64,000 bases of DNA from assembly GCF_000472965.1 (NCBI RefSeq), contig NZ_AXAU01000002.1:602751-666750 (forward strand). The letters are read 5' to 3'. The translations under genes were made by a program, and so were the position numbers. Below the pieces are notes generated by a model, which searched no databases, was not told the origin of the DNA, and saw only the letters and a program-made list of their open reading frames with translations. Shown piece after piece: positions 53,251-61,799 of the stretch. Every line of letters starts with the position of its first letter. The first letter of the stretch is position 1. This DNA comes from Bradyrhizobium murdochi (GTDB lineage Bacteria > Pseudomonadota > Alphaproteobacteria > Rhizobiales > Xanthobacteraceae).

Positions 53251-54579
53251 TCAGGCCACACGCTTGATCGCGTCGCCCAGGATCGAAACCATGTCGTCGA
53301 TATGGCTCTTCTCGACGATCAGGGGCGGCGACATCGCAAAAGAATCGCCGCTCATGCGCAAATAAAGCCCGCGATTGAAGCAATCCACCATCACGTCATA
53401 GCCTCGCGCGCCGACGCCGTCGCTGCGCGGCGAAAGCTCGACCGCGCCCATCAGGCCGACATTTCGGATGTCGATCACATTGGGCAGGCCTTTGAGCGAG
53501 TGCAGCGCATCGCGCCAGTATTCGGCCAGCGACGCGCCGCGCGTCAACAGCCCCTCGTCCTTGTAGATGTCGAGCGTCGCCAAGCCAGCGGCGCAGGCGG
53601 TCGGGTGCGCCGAATAGGTGTAGCCGTGGAACAGCTCGATCGTGCCCTCGGGGCCGGTCATCAGCCCGTCGTGAATCTTGCGGCTGGCAAACACTGCACC
53701 GCAGGGCACGGTGCCGTTGGTGATGCCCTTGGCGGTCGTCATCATGTCAGGCGTGACGCCGAAATAATCAGCCGCAAACGGCGTGCCGAGGCGGCCGAAG
53801 CCGGTGATGACCTCATCGAAGATGAGCAGGATGCCGTGCTTGTCGGCGATCTCGCGCAGGCGCTTCAAATAGCCCTTCGGCGGCGGCAGCACGGCGGTCG
53901 AGCCCGGCACCGGCTCGACGATGACGGCGGCGATGGTGTCGGCGCCATGCAGCGCCACCATCCGCTCGAGATCGTCGGCGAGCTCGGCACCATGCTCCGG
54001 CTGATCCTTCGCAAAGGCGTTGCGGGCGAGATCGTGGGTGTGACGGATGTGATCGACGCCGGGCAGATGGGTGGCGAACGCGCGGCGGTTGGCCACCATG
54101 CCGCCGACCGACATGCCGCCGAAGCCGACGCCGTGATAGCCTCGCTCGCGGCCGATCAAGCGCGTCCGCGTGCCCTGCCCGATGGCGCGTTGATAGGCCA
54201 GCGCGATCTTCAGCGCGGTATCGACCGATTCCGAACCCGAATTGGTGAAGAAGACGCGATCCAGTCCCTTCGGCGCGATCTCGGTGAGCCGCTCGGCAAA
54301 GTCGAACGCCAGCGGATGGCCCATGTTGAACGAGGGCGCGAAGTCGAGGTTCATCAATTGCCGCTCGACGGCGGCGGCAATCTGGCGGCGGCCATGGCCG
54401 GCATTGACGCACCAGAGGCCGGCGGAGCCGTCGATCACCTTGCGGCCATCGACGGTGGTGTAATGCATGCCCTCGGCGGAGGCGAACAGGCGGGGCGTTT
54501 TCTTGAACTGCCGGTTGGCCGTGAAAGGCATCCAGAACGAGTCGGTCTGCAGGGTGTTCGGCTTCTGATGAAGGGTCAC
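53251..54579 (-). CDS. Class-III aminotransferase (omega-amino acid:pyruvate type)
   Basis: A 442-residue PLP enzyme. NSGSESVDTALKIALAYQRA is the phosphate-binding region, LLIFDEVITGFGRLGTPFAA the class-III signature with the PLP-ring Asp, and MMTTAKGITNGTVPCGAVF holds the Schiff-base Lys. The N-terminal SFWMPFTANRQFK is typical of beta-alanine/omega-amino acid:pyruvate aminotransferases. It is divergent from the XRE-cupin regulator at 54733, which probably controls it and the downstream dadA. Confidence 0.93.
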   Translation of the reverse strand: MTLHQKPNTLQTDSFWMPFTANRQFKKTPRLFASAEGMHYTTVDGRKVIDGSAGLWCVNAGHGRRQIAAAVERQLMNLDFAPSFNMGHPLAFDFAERLTEIAPKGLDRVFFTNSGSESVDTALKIALAYQRAIGQGTRTRLIGRERGYHGVGFGGMSVGGMVANRRAFATHLPGVDHIRHTHDLARNAFAKDQPEHGAELADDLERMVALHGADTIAAVIVEPVPGSTAVLPPPKGYLKRLREIADKHGILLIFDEVITGFGRLGTPFAADYFGVTPDMMTTAKGITNGTVPCGAVFASRKIHDGLMTGPEGTIELFHGYTYSAHPTACAAGLATLDIYKDEGLLTRGASLAEYWRDALHSLKGLPNVIDIRNVGLMGAVELSPRSDGVGARGYDVMVDCFNRGLYLRMSGDSFAMSPPLIVEKSHIDDMVSILGDAIKRVA

Positions 54580-54732
54580 GGTCTAGCTCCTTTGCTGGCA
54601 GCTCAAGGGAGCACCGGGCCACGCTCGGGAAGCCACAACAAGTCCTTTTCTGCACTCCTGCAACCCATTGATTTTGCTAGCCCGGTCAGGGCATATTTGT
54701 TCGATCCGAAACACCTGCAACAGGGATTTCCG

Positions 54733-55281
54733 ATGAGCGTCGATATCGGTGGGCGACTCCGTTTCGTCCGAGCCCGCCACAAGCTGTCGCAGCGCGAGCT
54801 GGCAAAACGCTCCGGCGTGACCAATTCGACGATCTCGCTGATCGAATCGAACCAGATGAACCCGTCCGTCGGCGCGCTGAAGCGCATCCTCGACGGCCTG
54901 CCGATGGGGCTTGCCGAATTCTTCGCGATCGAGCCGGAGCGGCCGCGCAAGGCGTTCTACCGCTCCGACGAGCTGACCGAAATCGGCAAGCAGCCGATCT
55001 CCTACCGCCAGGTCGGTGACAATCTGTTCGGCCGCGCGTTGCAGATCCTCAAAGAACGCTACGAGCCGGGCAGCGACACCGGCCGGGTACCGCTGACGCA
55101 TGACGGCGAGGAAGGCGGCATCGTCGTGAGCGGCCGGCTGGAGGTGACGGTCGACGACGAGCGCCGCATCCTCGATCCCGGCGATGCCTATTATTTCGAA
55201 AGCCGCCGGCCACACCGCTTCCGTTGTGTCGGAGGCAAACCGTGCGAGGTGATAAGCGCCTGCACGCCGCCGACGTTTTGA
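54733..55281 (+). CDS. XRE-cupin transcriptional regulator (PuuR-like)
   Basis: A 182-residue regulator: XRE helix-turn-helix LSQRELAKRSGVTNSTISLI ending ESNQMNPSVG, and a C-terminal cupin with LTHDGEEGGIVVSGRLEV and YYFESRRPHRFRC. The frame is open far upstream over the antisense aminotransferase, but CAGGGA before 54733 and the family N-terminus set the start. A weak promoter TTGATT (54668) with CATATT (54692) precedes it. Divergent from the aminotransferase/dadA unit, it probably senses an amino-acid or amine intermediate. Confidence 0.92.
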   Translation: MSVDIGGRLRFVRARHKLSQRELAKRSGVTNSTISLIESNQMNPSVGALKRILDGLPMGLAEFFAIEPERPRKAFYRSDELTEIGKQPISYRQVGDNLFGRALQILKERYEPGSDTGRVPLTHDGEEGGIVVSGRLEVTVDDERRILDPGDAYYFESRRPHRFRCVGGKPCEVISACTPPTF

Positions 55282-55379
55282 GAAGCCAAGGCTGCGCCCT
55301 CATCAATCCGCTACTTGCAACGATAGGCTTTGGCTTTCAATACTCGGACACAATTAGGTCTCGGCCCAAGGAGGGGTTC

Positions 55380-55820
55380 ATGGATGAGCCAGTGTTAAAC
55401 TTGGACGGCGTTGTCCTTTCACCTCAAAAAGAGCTGGTGCGCATATTCTACAAGGAGATGTGGGATCGTGCTGACAAAAGTCTAATCCCCTCCATTTTCC
55501 ATCCGAACTTCACGTTTCGTGGCTCTCTAGGTCCTTCGCTAGTCGGGCATGGCCAATTCGCCGAATACGTGGATTGGGTAACAACCGCCTTTGCCAACTA
55601 CACGACGGACATGCTGGTTCTGATTGAGGAAGGCAATCGCGTAAGCGGCAAGATGCGCTTTCACGGCTACCATCGTCAGGAGGTGTTCGGGGTGGCTCCG
55701 AGCGGCCGCCATGTATGGTGGACCGGTATGCCGATCTTCACATTCGACAGCGGCAAGGTTCGCGACCTCTACGTACTCGGAGATATCTACGGTCTGATTG
55801 AGCGAATGCGCTCGGCATAA
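55380..55820 (+). CDS. SnoaL-like/ester cyclase family protein
   Basis: A 146-residue single-domain protein with the cystatin-like alpha+beta barrel of SnoaL proteins: LVRIFYKEMWDRADKSLIPS, FHPNFTFRGSLG, FAEYVDWVTTAFANYTTDML and GYHRQEVFGVAPSGRHVWWT. AAGGAGGGG lies 3-4 bp before the ATG. Its codon use is visibly more AT-tolerant than that of its neighbours, which may mark recent acquisition. Members catalyse aldol cyclisations or hydrolyses, or simply bind small molecules; the role here is open. Confidence 0.82.
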   Translation: MDEPVLNLDGVVLSPQKELVRIFYKEMWDRADKSLIPSIFHPNFTFRGSLGPSLVGHGQFAEYVDWVTTAFANYTTDMLVLIEEGNRVSGKMRFHGYHRQEVFGVAPSGRHVWWTGMPIFTFDSGKVRDLYVLGDIYGLIERMRSA

Positions 55821-55972
55821 TATTCGTCACCGCATACGTCCGTGTCGGATCATTTGCAGGCATTCGCCAGAGCCCAAAGGTAGCGTCTGCCTGGCCTCAG
55901 AAATCGCACATCGCTCGTTTACGAGTACACGCCCTATAGATAGAAGAACTGGATCTTCAGGAGGGCGATACC

Positions 55973-56854
55973 GTGCGCAAAGTCTGGATCGAAGCGGCCC
56001 TGAACGGCTCGTGGGGCCGCGCGCTCCAACCCGGCATTCCTGATACCGTCGAGACCATCATCGCCGAGGGCGTCGCCTGCGCGCATGCCGGCGCTACCAT
56101 CGTTCACGTCCACGCCTATGATGGCGGCGGCCCGCAGACCTACGACTGGCAGGTCTATGCCCGCATCATTGAAGGCATTTGCAACCAGGTCGATGTGCCG
56201 GTCTACCCCTCCTATCCGGCCTTCATAACCACAGGCAGTGACGACAGCCCACTCGCCGACGCGGAGGACCGATTTGCCGACATCGAAGAGCTTGCCGCGC
56301 GCGGCCTCCTGGATTTTGCCGTCATCGACCCCGGCAGCGTCAATCTGAGCCTGACAAAAATCACGGCGGACACACAGCCTGGCGGCACCTACATGAATCC
56401 GGAATCCCAGATCCGGTATGCGCTCGATTTCGCAGCACGCCACGGCCTGCATACCGATTTTGCGATCTACGAGCCCGGCTTTTTGCGTGCCGGCGCAGCG
56501 CTCGCGCGCGCGGCCGGCGTCAAGGCGCCGATCTATCGCCTGATGTTCTGCGATCTGATCGCGGTCGGCCTTCCACCCAAGCCATATGCGCTTGCGGCCT
56601 ACCATGCGCTATTGGAGGAGGAAGCGCCCGGCGCGCCCTGGATGATTGCGGGCGTCAGCGCCGATCTGCGCCCGCTGTTCACCGATACGATCGCACGCGG
56701 CGGCCATATTCGCGTCGGCCTCGAAGATGCGCCGCTCGGCACCACCGTGAGCAATCTCGAACTGGTCGAAGAGGCCGTGCGCCTGGTGCGCGAGCACGGC
56801 GCGGAGCCGGCCACGCCTGCTGAGATGCGGCAGGCGCTGGCGGCATCCGCCTGA
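55973..56854 (+). CDS. BKACE family beta-keto acid cleavage enzyme (DUF849)
   Basis: A 293-residue TIM barrel of the BKACE family. EAALNGSWG carries the conserved Glu, IVHVHAYDGG the zinc-binding His-x-His, and GGHIRVGLEDAPLG the C-terminal substrate loop. These enzymes condense beta-keto acids with acetyl-CoA to give acetoacetate and a CoA ester. GTG start with CAGGAGGGCG upstream. The next gene, on the opposite strand, is a TetR regulator 21 bp from its stop. Confidence 0.9.
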   Translation: MRKVWIEAALNGSWGRALQPGIPDTVETIIAEGVACAHAGATIVHVHAYDGGGPQTYDWQVYARIIEGICNQVDVPVYPSYPAFITTGSDDSPLADAEDRFADIEELAARGLLDFAVIDPGSVNLSLTKITADTQPGGTYMNPESQIRYALDFAARHGLHTDFAIYEPGFLRAGAALARAAGVKAPIYRLMFCDLIAVGLPPKPYALAAYHALLEEEAPGAPWMIAGVSADLRPLFTDTIARGGHIRVGLEDAPLGTTVSNLELVEEAVRLVREHGAEPATPAEMRQALAASA

Positions 56855-56875
56855 GCTGCACCGCGCCGGTCTGCT

Positions 56876-57487
56876 TCACTTCCCCAGGGCGCTCGACAGC
56901 ACCAGCTCCAGCTCCTGCCTGACATCGTCCAGCGGCTGGGCGCTGCGCGCGGCGCGGCACATCGCGACCGTTCCCTCGGTCGAGGCGATGACGAGCGCGG
57001 CGAGCCGCCGGGCGCGCGCGGGCGCCACGCCCTCGCGGCGCAGCGCCGTGAACATGATGCGCTGCCAATCGGCAAATACGCCCTCGGCAAGGTCGAGCAG
57101 ATGCCGCTGCGCGGCTTCGTCCGGCGCGCCGTCCTTATCCGTCGCGTCATTGACATACTGCTCGACCGCGACGGCGAGCACCGGGCAGCCGGCCTGGAAT
57201 TTCGACTTCTCCAGGGTCTGACGCCACAGCGCGATGAAGGTACGCAGACCCGCAATCGCGCCGCGCGACTGCGTCAGGTGCTCCAGCGGCCTGCTGACCT
57301 GTTTGCCGGCAAAGACTACCGCGTCCTCGATCAGTTGCTGCTTGCCGCGCGGAAAATGATGGCCGATCGAGCCGCGCGGCGTGTCGGTGTGGCGGACCAC
57401 CTCGCGCATGCTGGTGGCGTTGACGCCGCGGCGGCTCATCAGGTCGGCGGCCCCTGCCACCATTTTTGTGCGGGTATCTGACGTCAT
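56876..57487 (-). CDS. TetR family transcriptional regulator
   Basis: A 203-residue repressor with helix-turn-helix TSMREVVRHTDTPRGSIGHH ending FPRGKQQL, the LmrA/YxaF subgroup of TetR, and a C-terminal ligand-binding half around LAALVIASTEGTVAMCRAAR. It is divergent from the tautomerase-like/crotonase pair. Two matching 18-bp inverted repeats in the 118-bp gap overlap a good promoter, so autoregulation and repression of those genes are likely. Confidence 0.92.
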   Translation of the reverse strand: MTSDTRTKMVAGAADLMSRRGVNATSMREVVRHTDTPRGSIGHHFPRGKQQLIEDAVVFAGKQVSRPLEHLTQSRGAIAGLRTFIALWRQTLEKSKFQAGCPVLAVAVEQYVNDATDKDGAPDEAAQRHLLDLAEGVFADWQRIMFTALRREGVAPARARRLAALVIASTEGTVAMCRAARSAQPLDDVRQELELVLSSALGK

Positions 57488-57522
57488 CGGAGATCCTCGT
57501 CGGCTGGACAGTTCATCCTAGA

Positions 57523-57573
57523 ATATGACACTTGACATAGCCAGCCCGATCTGAACTATGCCACGCGTCATAG
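57523..57573. promoter_or_regulatory. TetR operators overlapping a sigma-70 promoter
   Basis: Two 18-bp imperfect palindromes fit NTATGNCACNNGNCATAG: 57523-57540 and 57556-57573, starting 33 bp apart (three turns). TTGACA at 57532-57537 lies in the first and a -10-like AACTAT (57554-57559) in the second. Repressor binding would block RNA polymerase directly. Confidence 0.7.
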
Positions 57574-57605
57574 TCGGTAAAAGCCAAGGCAGAAGGAAGC
57601 GCGCG

Positions 57606-58094
57606 ATGACGTTTATCCATGTGATGACGCCGCAGGGACGGTTGAACGCCGATCAGCGGCGGGTGCTGGCCAAGACGCTGACGGACGCCGTCCTCGTGCC
57701 GGAGGTCGGCAAGCTGACGCCTGAAGCGCGCCGCGGCTATCAGGTCCATTTCGTCGAGCGCCCGCTCGACATGATCGCGCACGGCGGGGAATTGCTCTCG
57801 GACAAGCCCAGCGACGTGATGGTGCTCGACGTCGTGGTGATGGACTGCTGCTGGACGCGCGAGGATCGCGCCACCGTCATCCGCAACATCCATGCCGCGC
57901 TTGCGGACGCCTGTGGAATGAAGACACCCTCGCCAGGCTGGTGGATCAATTTCCGTATCATCGAGGAAGGAAGCTGGGGTTCGCGCGGCGGCGTGCTGTC
58001 GTTCCTCGACCTGCTCGAACATGGCGCATCGCATTTTTCACCGGAACGCGCCACGGCAATCCGCACTGCACTCGCCGTCAAATACGAGCGATAA
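57606..58094 (+). CDS. Tautomerase-superfamily-like protein (tentative)
   Basis: A 162-residue protein starting MTFIHVMTPQGRLNADQR, with AAGGAAG 7 bp upstream. Two beta-alpha-beta units resemble 4-oxalocrotonate tautomerase: the first 60 residues, and residues from VLDVVVMDCCWTREDRATVI. A tautomerase would carry Pro directly after Met; here it is Thr, so the usual catalytic base is missing. It lies 50 bp before the crotonase gene under the same TetR operators. It may be a non-catalytic or divergent member of the family. Confidence 0.6.
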   Translation: MTFIHVMTPQGRLNADQRRVLAKTLTDAVLVPEVGKLTPEARRGYQVHFVERPLDMIAHGGELLSDKPSDVMVLDVVVMDCCWTREDRATVIRNIHAALADACGMKTPSPGWWINFRIIEEGSWGSRGGVLSFLDLLEHGASHFSPERATAIRTALAVKYER

Positions 58095-58144
58095 ACACGC
58101 GCGCGTCGCACCGCATTTTGAGAGCAATCAGGATGGAGAAGACC

Positions 58145-58921
58145 ATGAGCGAAGGAACAATCCGCACCGAAATCCACGATCGCATCTTCAAGATCATCAT
58201 CGACAATCCCGCCAAGAAGAACGCGTTCTCGCCCGCGATGATGGAGCAATTGTCGGACGCGCTGACCGAGCTCCACAATAACGACAACTATTGGGTCGGC
58301 GTGATCTGCGCCGAAGGCAAGGATTTCACCGCCGGCCTCGACATGCCGAAATTCTTCGGCCCCAACGCCGAGAAGCGGAATTTTAGGGAGGGCAATGTCG
58401 ACGTCTTCGGCCTGCAGAAGCGCTGCAAGAAGCCGATCGTGTCAGCGGTGCAAGGCATCGTCTTCACCATCGGCATCGAGCTGATGCTGGCGGGCGACAT
58501 CGTCGTCGCCGCCGACGACGCCCGCTTCTGCCAGATGGAATCCAGGCGCGGCATCGCCCCGCTTGGAGGTGCGCATTTCCGCTTCCTGTCGCGCAGCGGC
58601 TGGGGCAACGCGATGTATCATTTGTTCCTGTGCGACGAATTCACCGCAACGCGCGCCCGTGAGATCGGGCTGGTCCAGGAGGTGGTGCCGGCCGGCCAGC
58701 AAATCGAGCGGGCGATGGCGCTCGCCAAGATCATTGCCGGCAATGCGCCGCTCGGCATTCAGGTCACCAAGGAAGCGGCCCTTCAATATGTCGAGCACGG
58801 CGAGGCGGCGGCCATCGCCTACATTCCAAAAATCCGCGAGCGCGTGCTCAACAGCTCCGATGCGCGCGAGGGCATTCAATCCTTCATCGAGCGTCGCGCT
58901 GCGGTGTTTCAGGGCAAGTAG
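58145..58921 (+). CDS. Enoyl-CoA hydratase/isomerase (crotonase) family protein
   Basis: A 258-residue crotonase-fold protein. The first oxyanion segment is CAEGKDFTAGLDMPKFF and the second KPIVSAVQGIVFTIGIELML. The usual catalytic Glu positions (ARFCQMESRRGIAPLGGAHF) are only partly matched, so hydratase activity is not certain; an isomerase or other crotonase reaction is possible. GGAGAAG precedes the ATG at 58145; an in-frame ATG at 58133 has no ribosome site. Likely co-transcribed with 57606-58094. Confidence 0.9.
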   Translation: MSEGTIRTEIHDRIFKIIIDNPAKKNAFSPAMMEQLSDALTELHNNDNYWVGVICAEGKDFTAGLDMPKFFGPNAEKRNFREGNVDVFGLQKRCKKPIVSAVQGIVFTIGIELMLAGDIVVAADDARFCQMESRRGIAPLGGAHFRFLSRSGWGNAMYHLFLCDEFTATRAREIGLVQEVVPAGQQIERAMALAKIIAGNAPLGIQVTKEAALQYVEHGEAAAIAYIPKIRERVLNSSDAREGIQSFIERRAAVFQGK

Positions 58922-58939
58922 GCGCGGGCTGCCCGCCTC

Positions 58940-59830
58940 TCATCCTGTCAGGATCGATTTCAACGAGTCGCGTTCTTCCACGATGAAGTCGAAGAACGCC
59001 GCGATGCGCGGGACGCGCCTGATATCCGGGTGGGCCAGGAGCCGCCAGCTTCGGGTCAATTCAGGGACGGGCCCGAGAACGCGGACCAGATCCGGCTCCG
59101 CATCGCCGAGCGCCGTCGGCAGCGGACCGAGGCCGACGCCGGATTTCACGGCCGAGACCAGCCCGAGCACGCTGTTGTTGCGCACCGGCATGGGGGCGCC
59201 GGGCGCCACTTCCTTGAGCCACTTGGCGGCGCGGTGGTTGGCGAGCGTCTCATCGAAACCGACGAGAAGGTGACGCGACAGATCCTCGGTTCGTTCGGGC
59301 TTGCCGTGGCGCTCAATGTATCCATGGCTGGCATACACCGCCCAGACCGAGTCGGCGATCTTGCGGCCCACCAGCTCATCGTCGGTATCGCCTGAGCGAA
59401 ACGCAACATCCACTTCGCCCCTCGACAAATCAAGATAGCGGTCGCTGGTGATAAACTCGACGCGAAGCTGCGGGTAACGGGCATGGAAACGGTCGATCAA
59501 CGTCGACTGGGTCATGCGATAGACGATCGGCTCGGGGCAGGTGACGCGGATCACGCCCTTTAGCTCCTGCTCGAGGTCGGTTGCCCGCCTTTGGAAATCA
59601 TCGACCGCCGCCTCGATGCGCTCGGCATATTTCAAGAGCGTGTTGCCGTATTCGGTCAGGCGATAGCCGGTGTTCTGCCGCGTCACCAGGGCCCGCCCCA
59701 GTCTGCGTTCGAGTTCTTCGAGGCGGCGATGCACCGTCGATTGGCTGGTGCCGAGCGCCTTGCCGGCCGCGATCGTGCTGCCGTGACGCGCCACCGCGAG
59801 AAAGTATTTCAGATCGTTCCAGTCGAACAT
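58940..59830 (-). CDS. LysR family transcriptional regulator
   Basis: A 296-residue regulator starting MFDWNDLKYFLAVARHGSTI. The helix-turn-helix is AAGKALGTSQSTVHRRLEEL, and the effector half starts at KGVIRVTCPEPIVYRM. The frame is open upstream to 60163, but the family N-terminus fixes the start. Divergent from the exported cupin gene at 59958 across 127 bp, which it may control. Confidence 0.92.
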   Translation of the reverse strand: MFDWNDLKYFLAVARHGSTIAAGKALGTSQSTVHRRLEELERRLGRALVTRQNTGYRLTEYGNTLLKYAERIEAAVDDFQRRATDLEQELKGVIRVTCPEPIVYRMTQSTLIDRFHARYPQLRVEFITSDRYLDLSRGEVDVAFRSGDTDDELVGRKIADSVWAVYASHGYIERHGKPERTEDLSRHLLVGFDETLANHRAAKWLKEVAPGAPMPVRNNSVLGLVSAVKSGVGLGPLPTALGDAEPDLVRVLGPVPELTRSWRLLAHPDIRRVPRIAAFFDFIVEERDSLKSILTG

Positions 59831-59957
59831 TCGCCCATTATGCACTTCTGCGGCGGGGTTTCGCAATCTTGCGGCTCCCGCGGCAAGGCAGCGGCCCGTA
59901 GGCTTCTTCGCGCCGAAAACACCCGCGCGGTCCCTGATCGACACAAGGAGCGAAAAC

Positions 59958-60395
59958 ATGCGCAGCCATTTCATCCCGGCATTTTTCCTTCTCACCGGCC
60001 TCGGCGCTGGCCTCGACAATCCCGCATCGGCGCAGCCGCAAGGAGCGCCCGCGCCGAGTATCGCCAAGCCGAATATGGTGCTGCAACAGGTCGTCGAGGG
60101 ATTGCCAAAGGATGACAAGCAAACCGTGCGGGTGATGACCGCAACGTTCAAGCCTGGCGACAAGACCGTGTATCACACCCATCGCTTTCCGGTGACGGTC
60201 TACGTCCTCGAAGGCGCCTTCACGCTCGAACTCGAAGGCCGTCCACCGCTTAACGTCAAGGCCGGCGAAGCGATGGTCGAACCGCCGAACGTGCCCATGA
60301 CCGGCTATAACCGCAGCTCCACCGAGCCGACCAAGGTGGTCATCTTCTATGTCAGCGCGAATGACACGCCGTTCCTGGACTTGCATTCGCACTAG
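59958..60395 (+). CDS. Exported cupin domain protein
   Basis: A 145-residue protein with a signal peptide (RSHFIPAFFLLTGLGAGLDN then PASAQ) and one cupin barrel: FKPGDKTVYHTHRFPVTVYV then LEGAFTLELEG with metal-type His/Glu ligands, and VKAGEAMVEPPNVPMTGYNR. The role is unknown; periplasmic cupins of this kind are often found near LysR genes. AAGGAG precedes the ATG. Confidence 0.88.
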   Translation: MRSHFIPAFFLLTGLGAGLDNPASAQPQGAPAPSIAKPNMVLQQVVEGLPKDDKQTVRVMTATFKPGDKTVYHTHRFPVTVYVLEGAFTLELEGRPPLNVKAGEAMVEPPNVPMTGYNRSSTEPTKVVIFYVSANDTPFLDLHSH

Positions 60396-60446
60396 GCGGC
60401 CTGCCATCGCGGCGACGACATTGCCTGGAGCAGGTCAGCAATAGAG

Positions 60447-60725
60447 CTAGCCGCGAAAATCGATGCTGCGCAGGATGATGCCGGGCGGGGTCCCCTCGAA
60501 CTCCCCCGCTTCGAACTTGCGCGACGCGCATTGTTCGATGCGGTCGCGCAGCCGAAGGAATTGTTCTTCGCGCTGGCTGGTCGCCGTGCGCGAGGCATGT
60601 TCCAGCTCATCCATCGCGGAGGCGCTGACCGCGCACGGTATTTCCCTCGGGCCGTCCATCATGGAAAACAGCAGCACCATGCGGTCGAACTCATAACCGC
60701 CAATGTTTCCGCGTGCGAGTGCCAT
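60447..60725 (-). CDS. DUF1488 family protein
   Basis: A 92-residue protein, MALARGNIGGYEFDRMVLLF then SMMDGPREIPCAVSASAMDE, matching the short DUF1488 pattern of a beta-strand pair plus a helix. The frame remains open to 60788, but the ATG at 60725 has CGGGAGGGACACC upstream and fits the family length. Function unknown. Confidence 0.72.
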   Translation of the reverse strand: MALARGNIGGYEFDRMVLLFSMMDGPREIPCAVSASAMDELEHASRTATSQREEQFLRLRDRIEQCASRKFEAGEFEGTPPGIILRSIDFRG

Positions 60726-60892
60726 CGGGTGTCCCTCCCGAGTGAAACGATAATTGAGAAACGATAACTGCCTTGGCTTGTTCCTCATCTTGCCTGACGC
60801 TTACGCGAATAGTACTTCCGCCCGCGTGCCGGCGGGTATAAATTTCCACTTGTCTGTACCGTGGCAAGCACCGCCAGTCCGAGGCATTTTAC

Positions 60893-61297
60893 ATGCGCGC
60901 TCTTGCTCTGGTTCTCGCATTCCTGATCGGGTTGGGCACCCCTGCCCTCGCCGACGACGTCGCTACTGCCCAGAGCGTGATCCGCGCGCAGGAGCAGGCG
61001 TTCATTCGCGACGACGCCGCGGCCGCCTATTCCCATGCCGCGCCCGAGATCAGGCAGATCTTTCCGCAAGCCGACATCTTCATGCAGATGGTCCGGCAAG
61101 GCTACGCGCCCGTCTATCGCCACAAGAGTTTCGAATTCGGCGAGGCGCGTTCAGCCAATGGCCGGATTGCGCAGCGCGTCCATATCGTCGACGACAAGGG
61201 CGAAGCCTGGGAAGCGATGTACACGCTGGAGCAGCAGCCGGACGGCAGCCTGAAGATTACCGGCTGCTCGCTGTTGAAGACCGGCCAGGCGGCATAA
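60893..61297 (+). CDS. DUF4864 family exported protein
   Basis: A 134-residue protein with a signal peptide (RALALVLAFLIGLGTPALAD) and a NTF2-like fold pattern: AQSVIRAQEQAFIRDDAAAA, then YSHAAPEIRQIFPQADIFMQ and VYRHKSFEFGEARSANGRIA. This is the DUF4864 family. No enzymatic residues are obvious. It stands between DUF1488 and the mercury-type cluster, on the strand opposite to merR. Confidence 0.8.
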   Translation: MRALALVLAFLIGLGTPALADDVATAQSVIRAQEQAFIRDDAAAAYSHAAPEIRQIFPQADIFMQMVRQGYAPVYRHKSFEFGEARSANGRIAQRVHIVDDKGEAWEAMYTLEQQPDGSLKITGCSLLKTGQAA

Positions 61298-61319
61298 GAC
61301 TCAAGCCACCGCCGAGCAC

Positions 61320-61751
61320 TTATCTGGAACGCTGGATATCGAGGATCTCCAATACCGGACACTTCGGCGCTGCGGTGCCGGTGCATTGGGCGACGGTTTT
61401 GGTCAGCAAGCGTTCCAGCTTGCGGAGGTCGGCGATCTTTGCGCGGATGTCATCGAGGTGATGGGCAGCGATCTCCCGGACTTCACGACACGAGGCTTTT
61501 TCAGGACCACCGAGGCGGAGCAAGGCGCGGACCTCGTCGAGCGAAAATCCCAACTCGCGAGAGCGCCGCACGAAAGCAAGAATGCGCCCTTCCATCGGGC
61601 CGTACACGCGACGCCCGTTTTCCGCGCGCGAGGGGACCGGAAGCACCTTGATTTTTTCATAGTAGCGGATGGTTTCGATGTTTACGCCGGTAAGCTGCGA
61701 CAGCTTGCCGATTGTTAGCTTTTCGGCTCGCGCAGCCGTGATCGCACTCAT
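61320..61751 (-). CDS. merR: MerR mercury-responsive regulator
   Basis: A 143-residue MerR protein. The DNA-binding helix-turn-helix is LTIGKLSQLTGVNIETIRYY, followed by the YYEKIKVLPVPSR wing. The effector helix carries Cys88 and the metal loop has Cys123 and Cys131 (QCTGTAAPKC). In MerR of Tn501 the equivalents are Cys82, Cys117 and Cys126. The 35-residue spacing between the first two is kept; the second interval is one residue shorter. The start at 61751 is fixed by the family N-terminus, although the frame stays open upstream. Divergent from merT across a 48-bp promoter region. Confidence 0.93.
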   Translation of the reverse strand: MSAITAARAEKLTIGKLSQLTGVNIETIRYYEKIKVLPVPSRAENGRRVYGPMEGRILAFVRRSRELGFSLDEVRALLRLGGPEKASCREVREIAAHHLDDIRAKIADLRKLERLLTKTVAQCTGTAAPKCPVLEILDIQRSR

Positions 61752-61761
61752 GGAAAACCCC

Positions 61762-61799
61762 TTGATCCTGTAGTCGCTACAGGATGTAGGCTTGTTAGC
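61762..61799 (+). promoter_or_regulatory. MerR-type promoter/operator with 19-bp spacer and leaderless merT
   Basis: TTGATC (61762-61767) and TAGGCT (61787-61792) are separated by 19 bp, the over-long spacer diagnostic of MerR-activated promoters. The operator ATCCTGTAG-TCG-CTACAGGAT (61765-61785) is a perfect 9-3-9 palindrome. Transcription would start at or next to 61800, the A of the merT ATG. Confidence 0.85.

Noticed and set aside
53143-54732. Long plus-strand open frame leading into the XRE-cupin regulator
   Set aside because: It is antisense to the class-III aminotransferase, whose motifs are unambiguous on the minus strand.
57558-57605. ATG at 57558 giving the tautomerase-like protein a Met-Pro start
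   Set aside because: It lies inside the second TetR operator and on the -10 box, and the extension has no tautomerase-like strand; ATG 57606 has the ribosome site.
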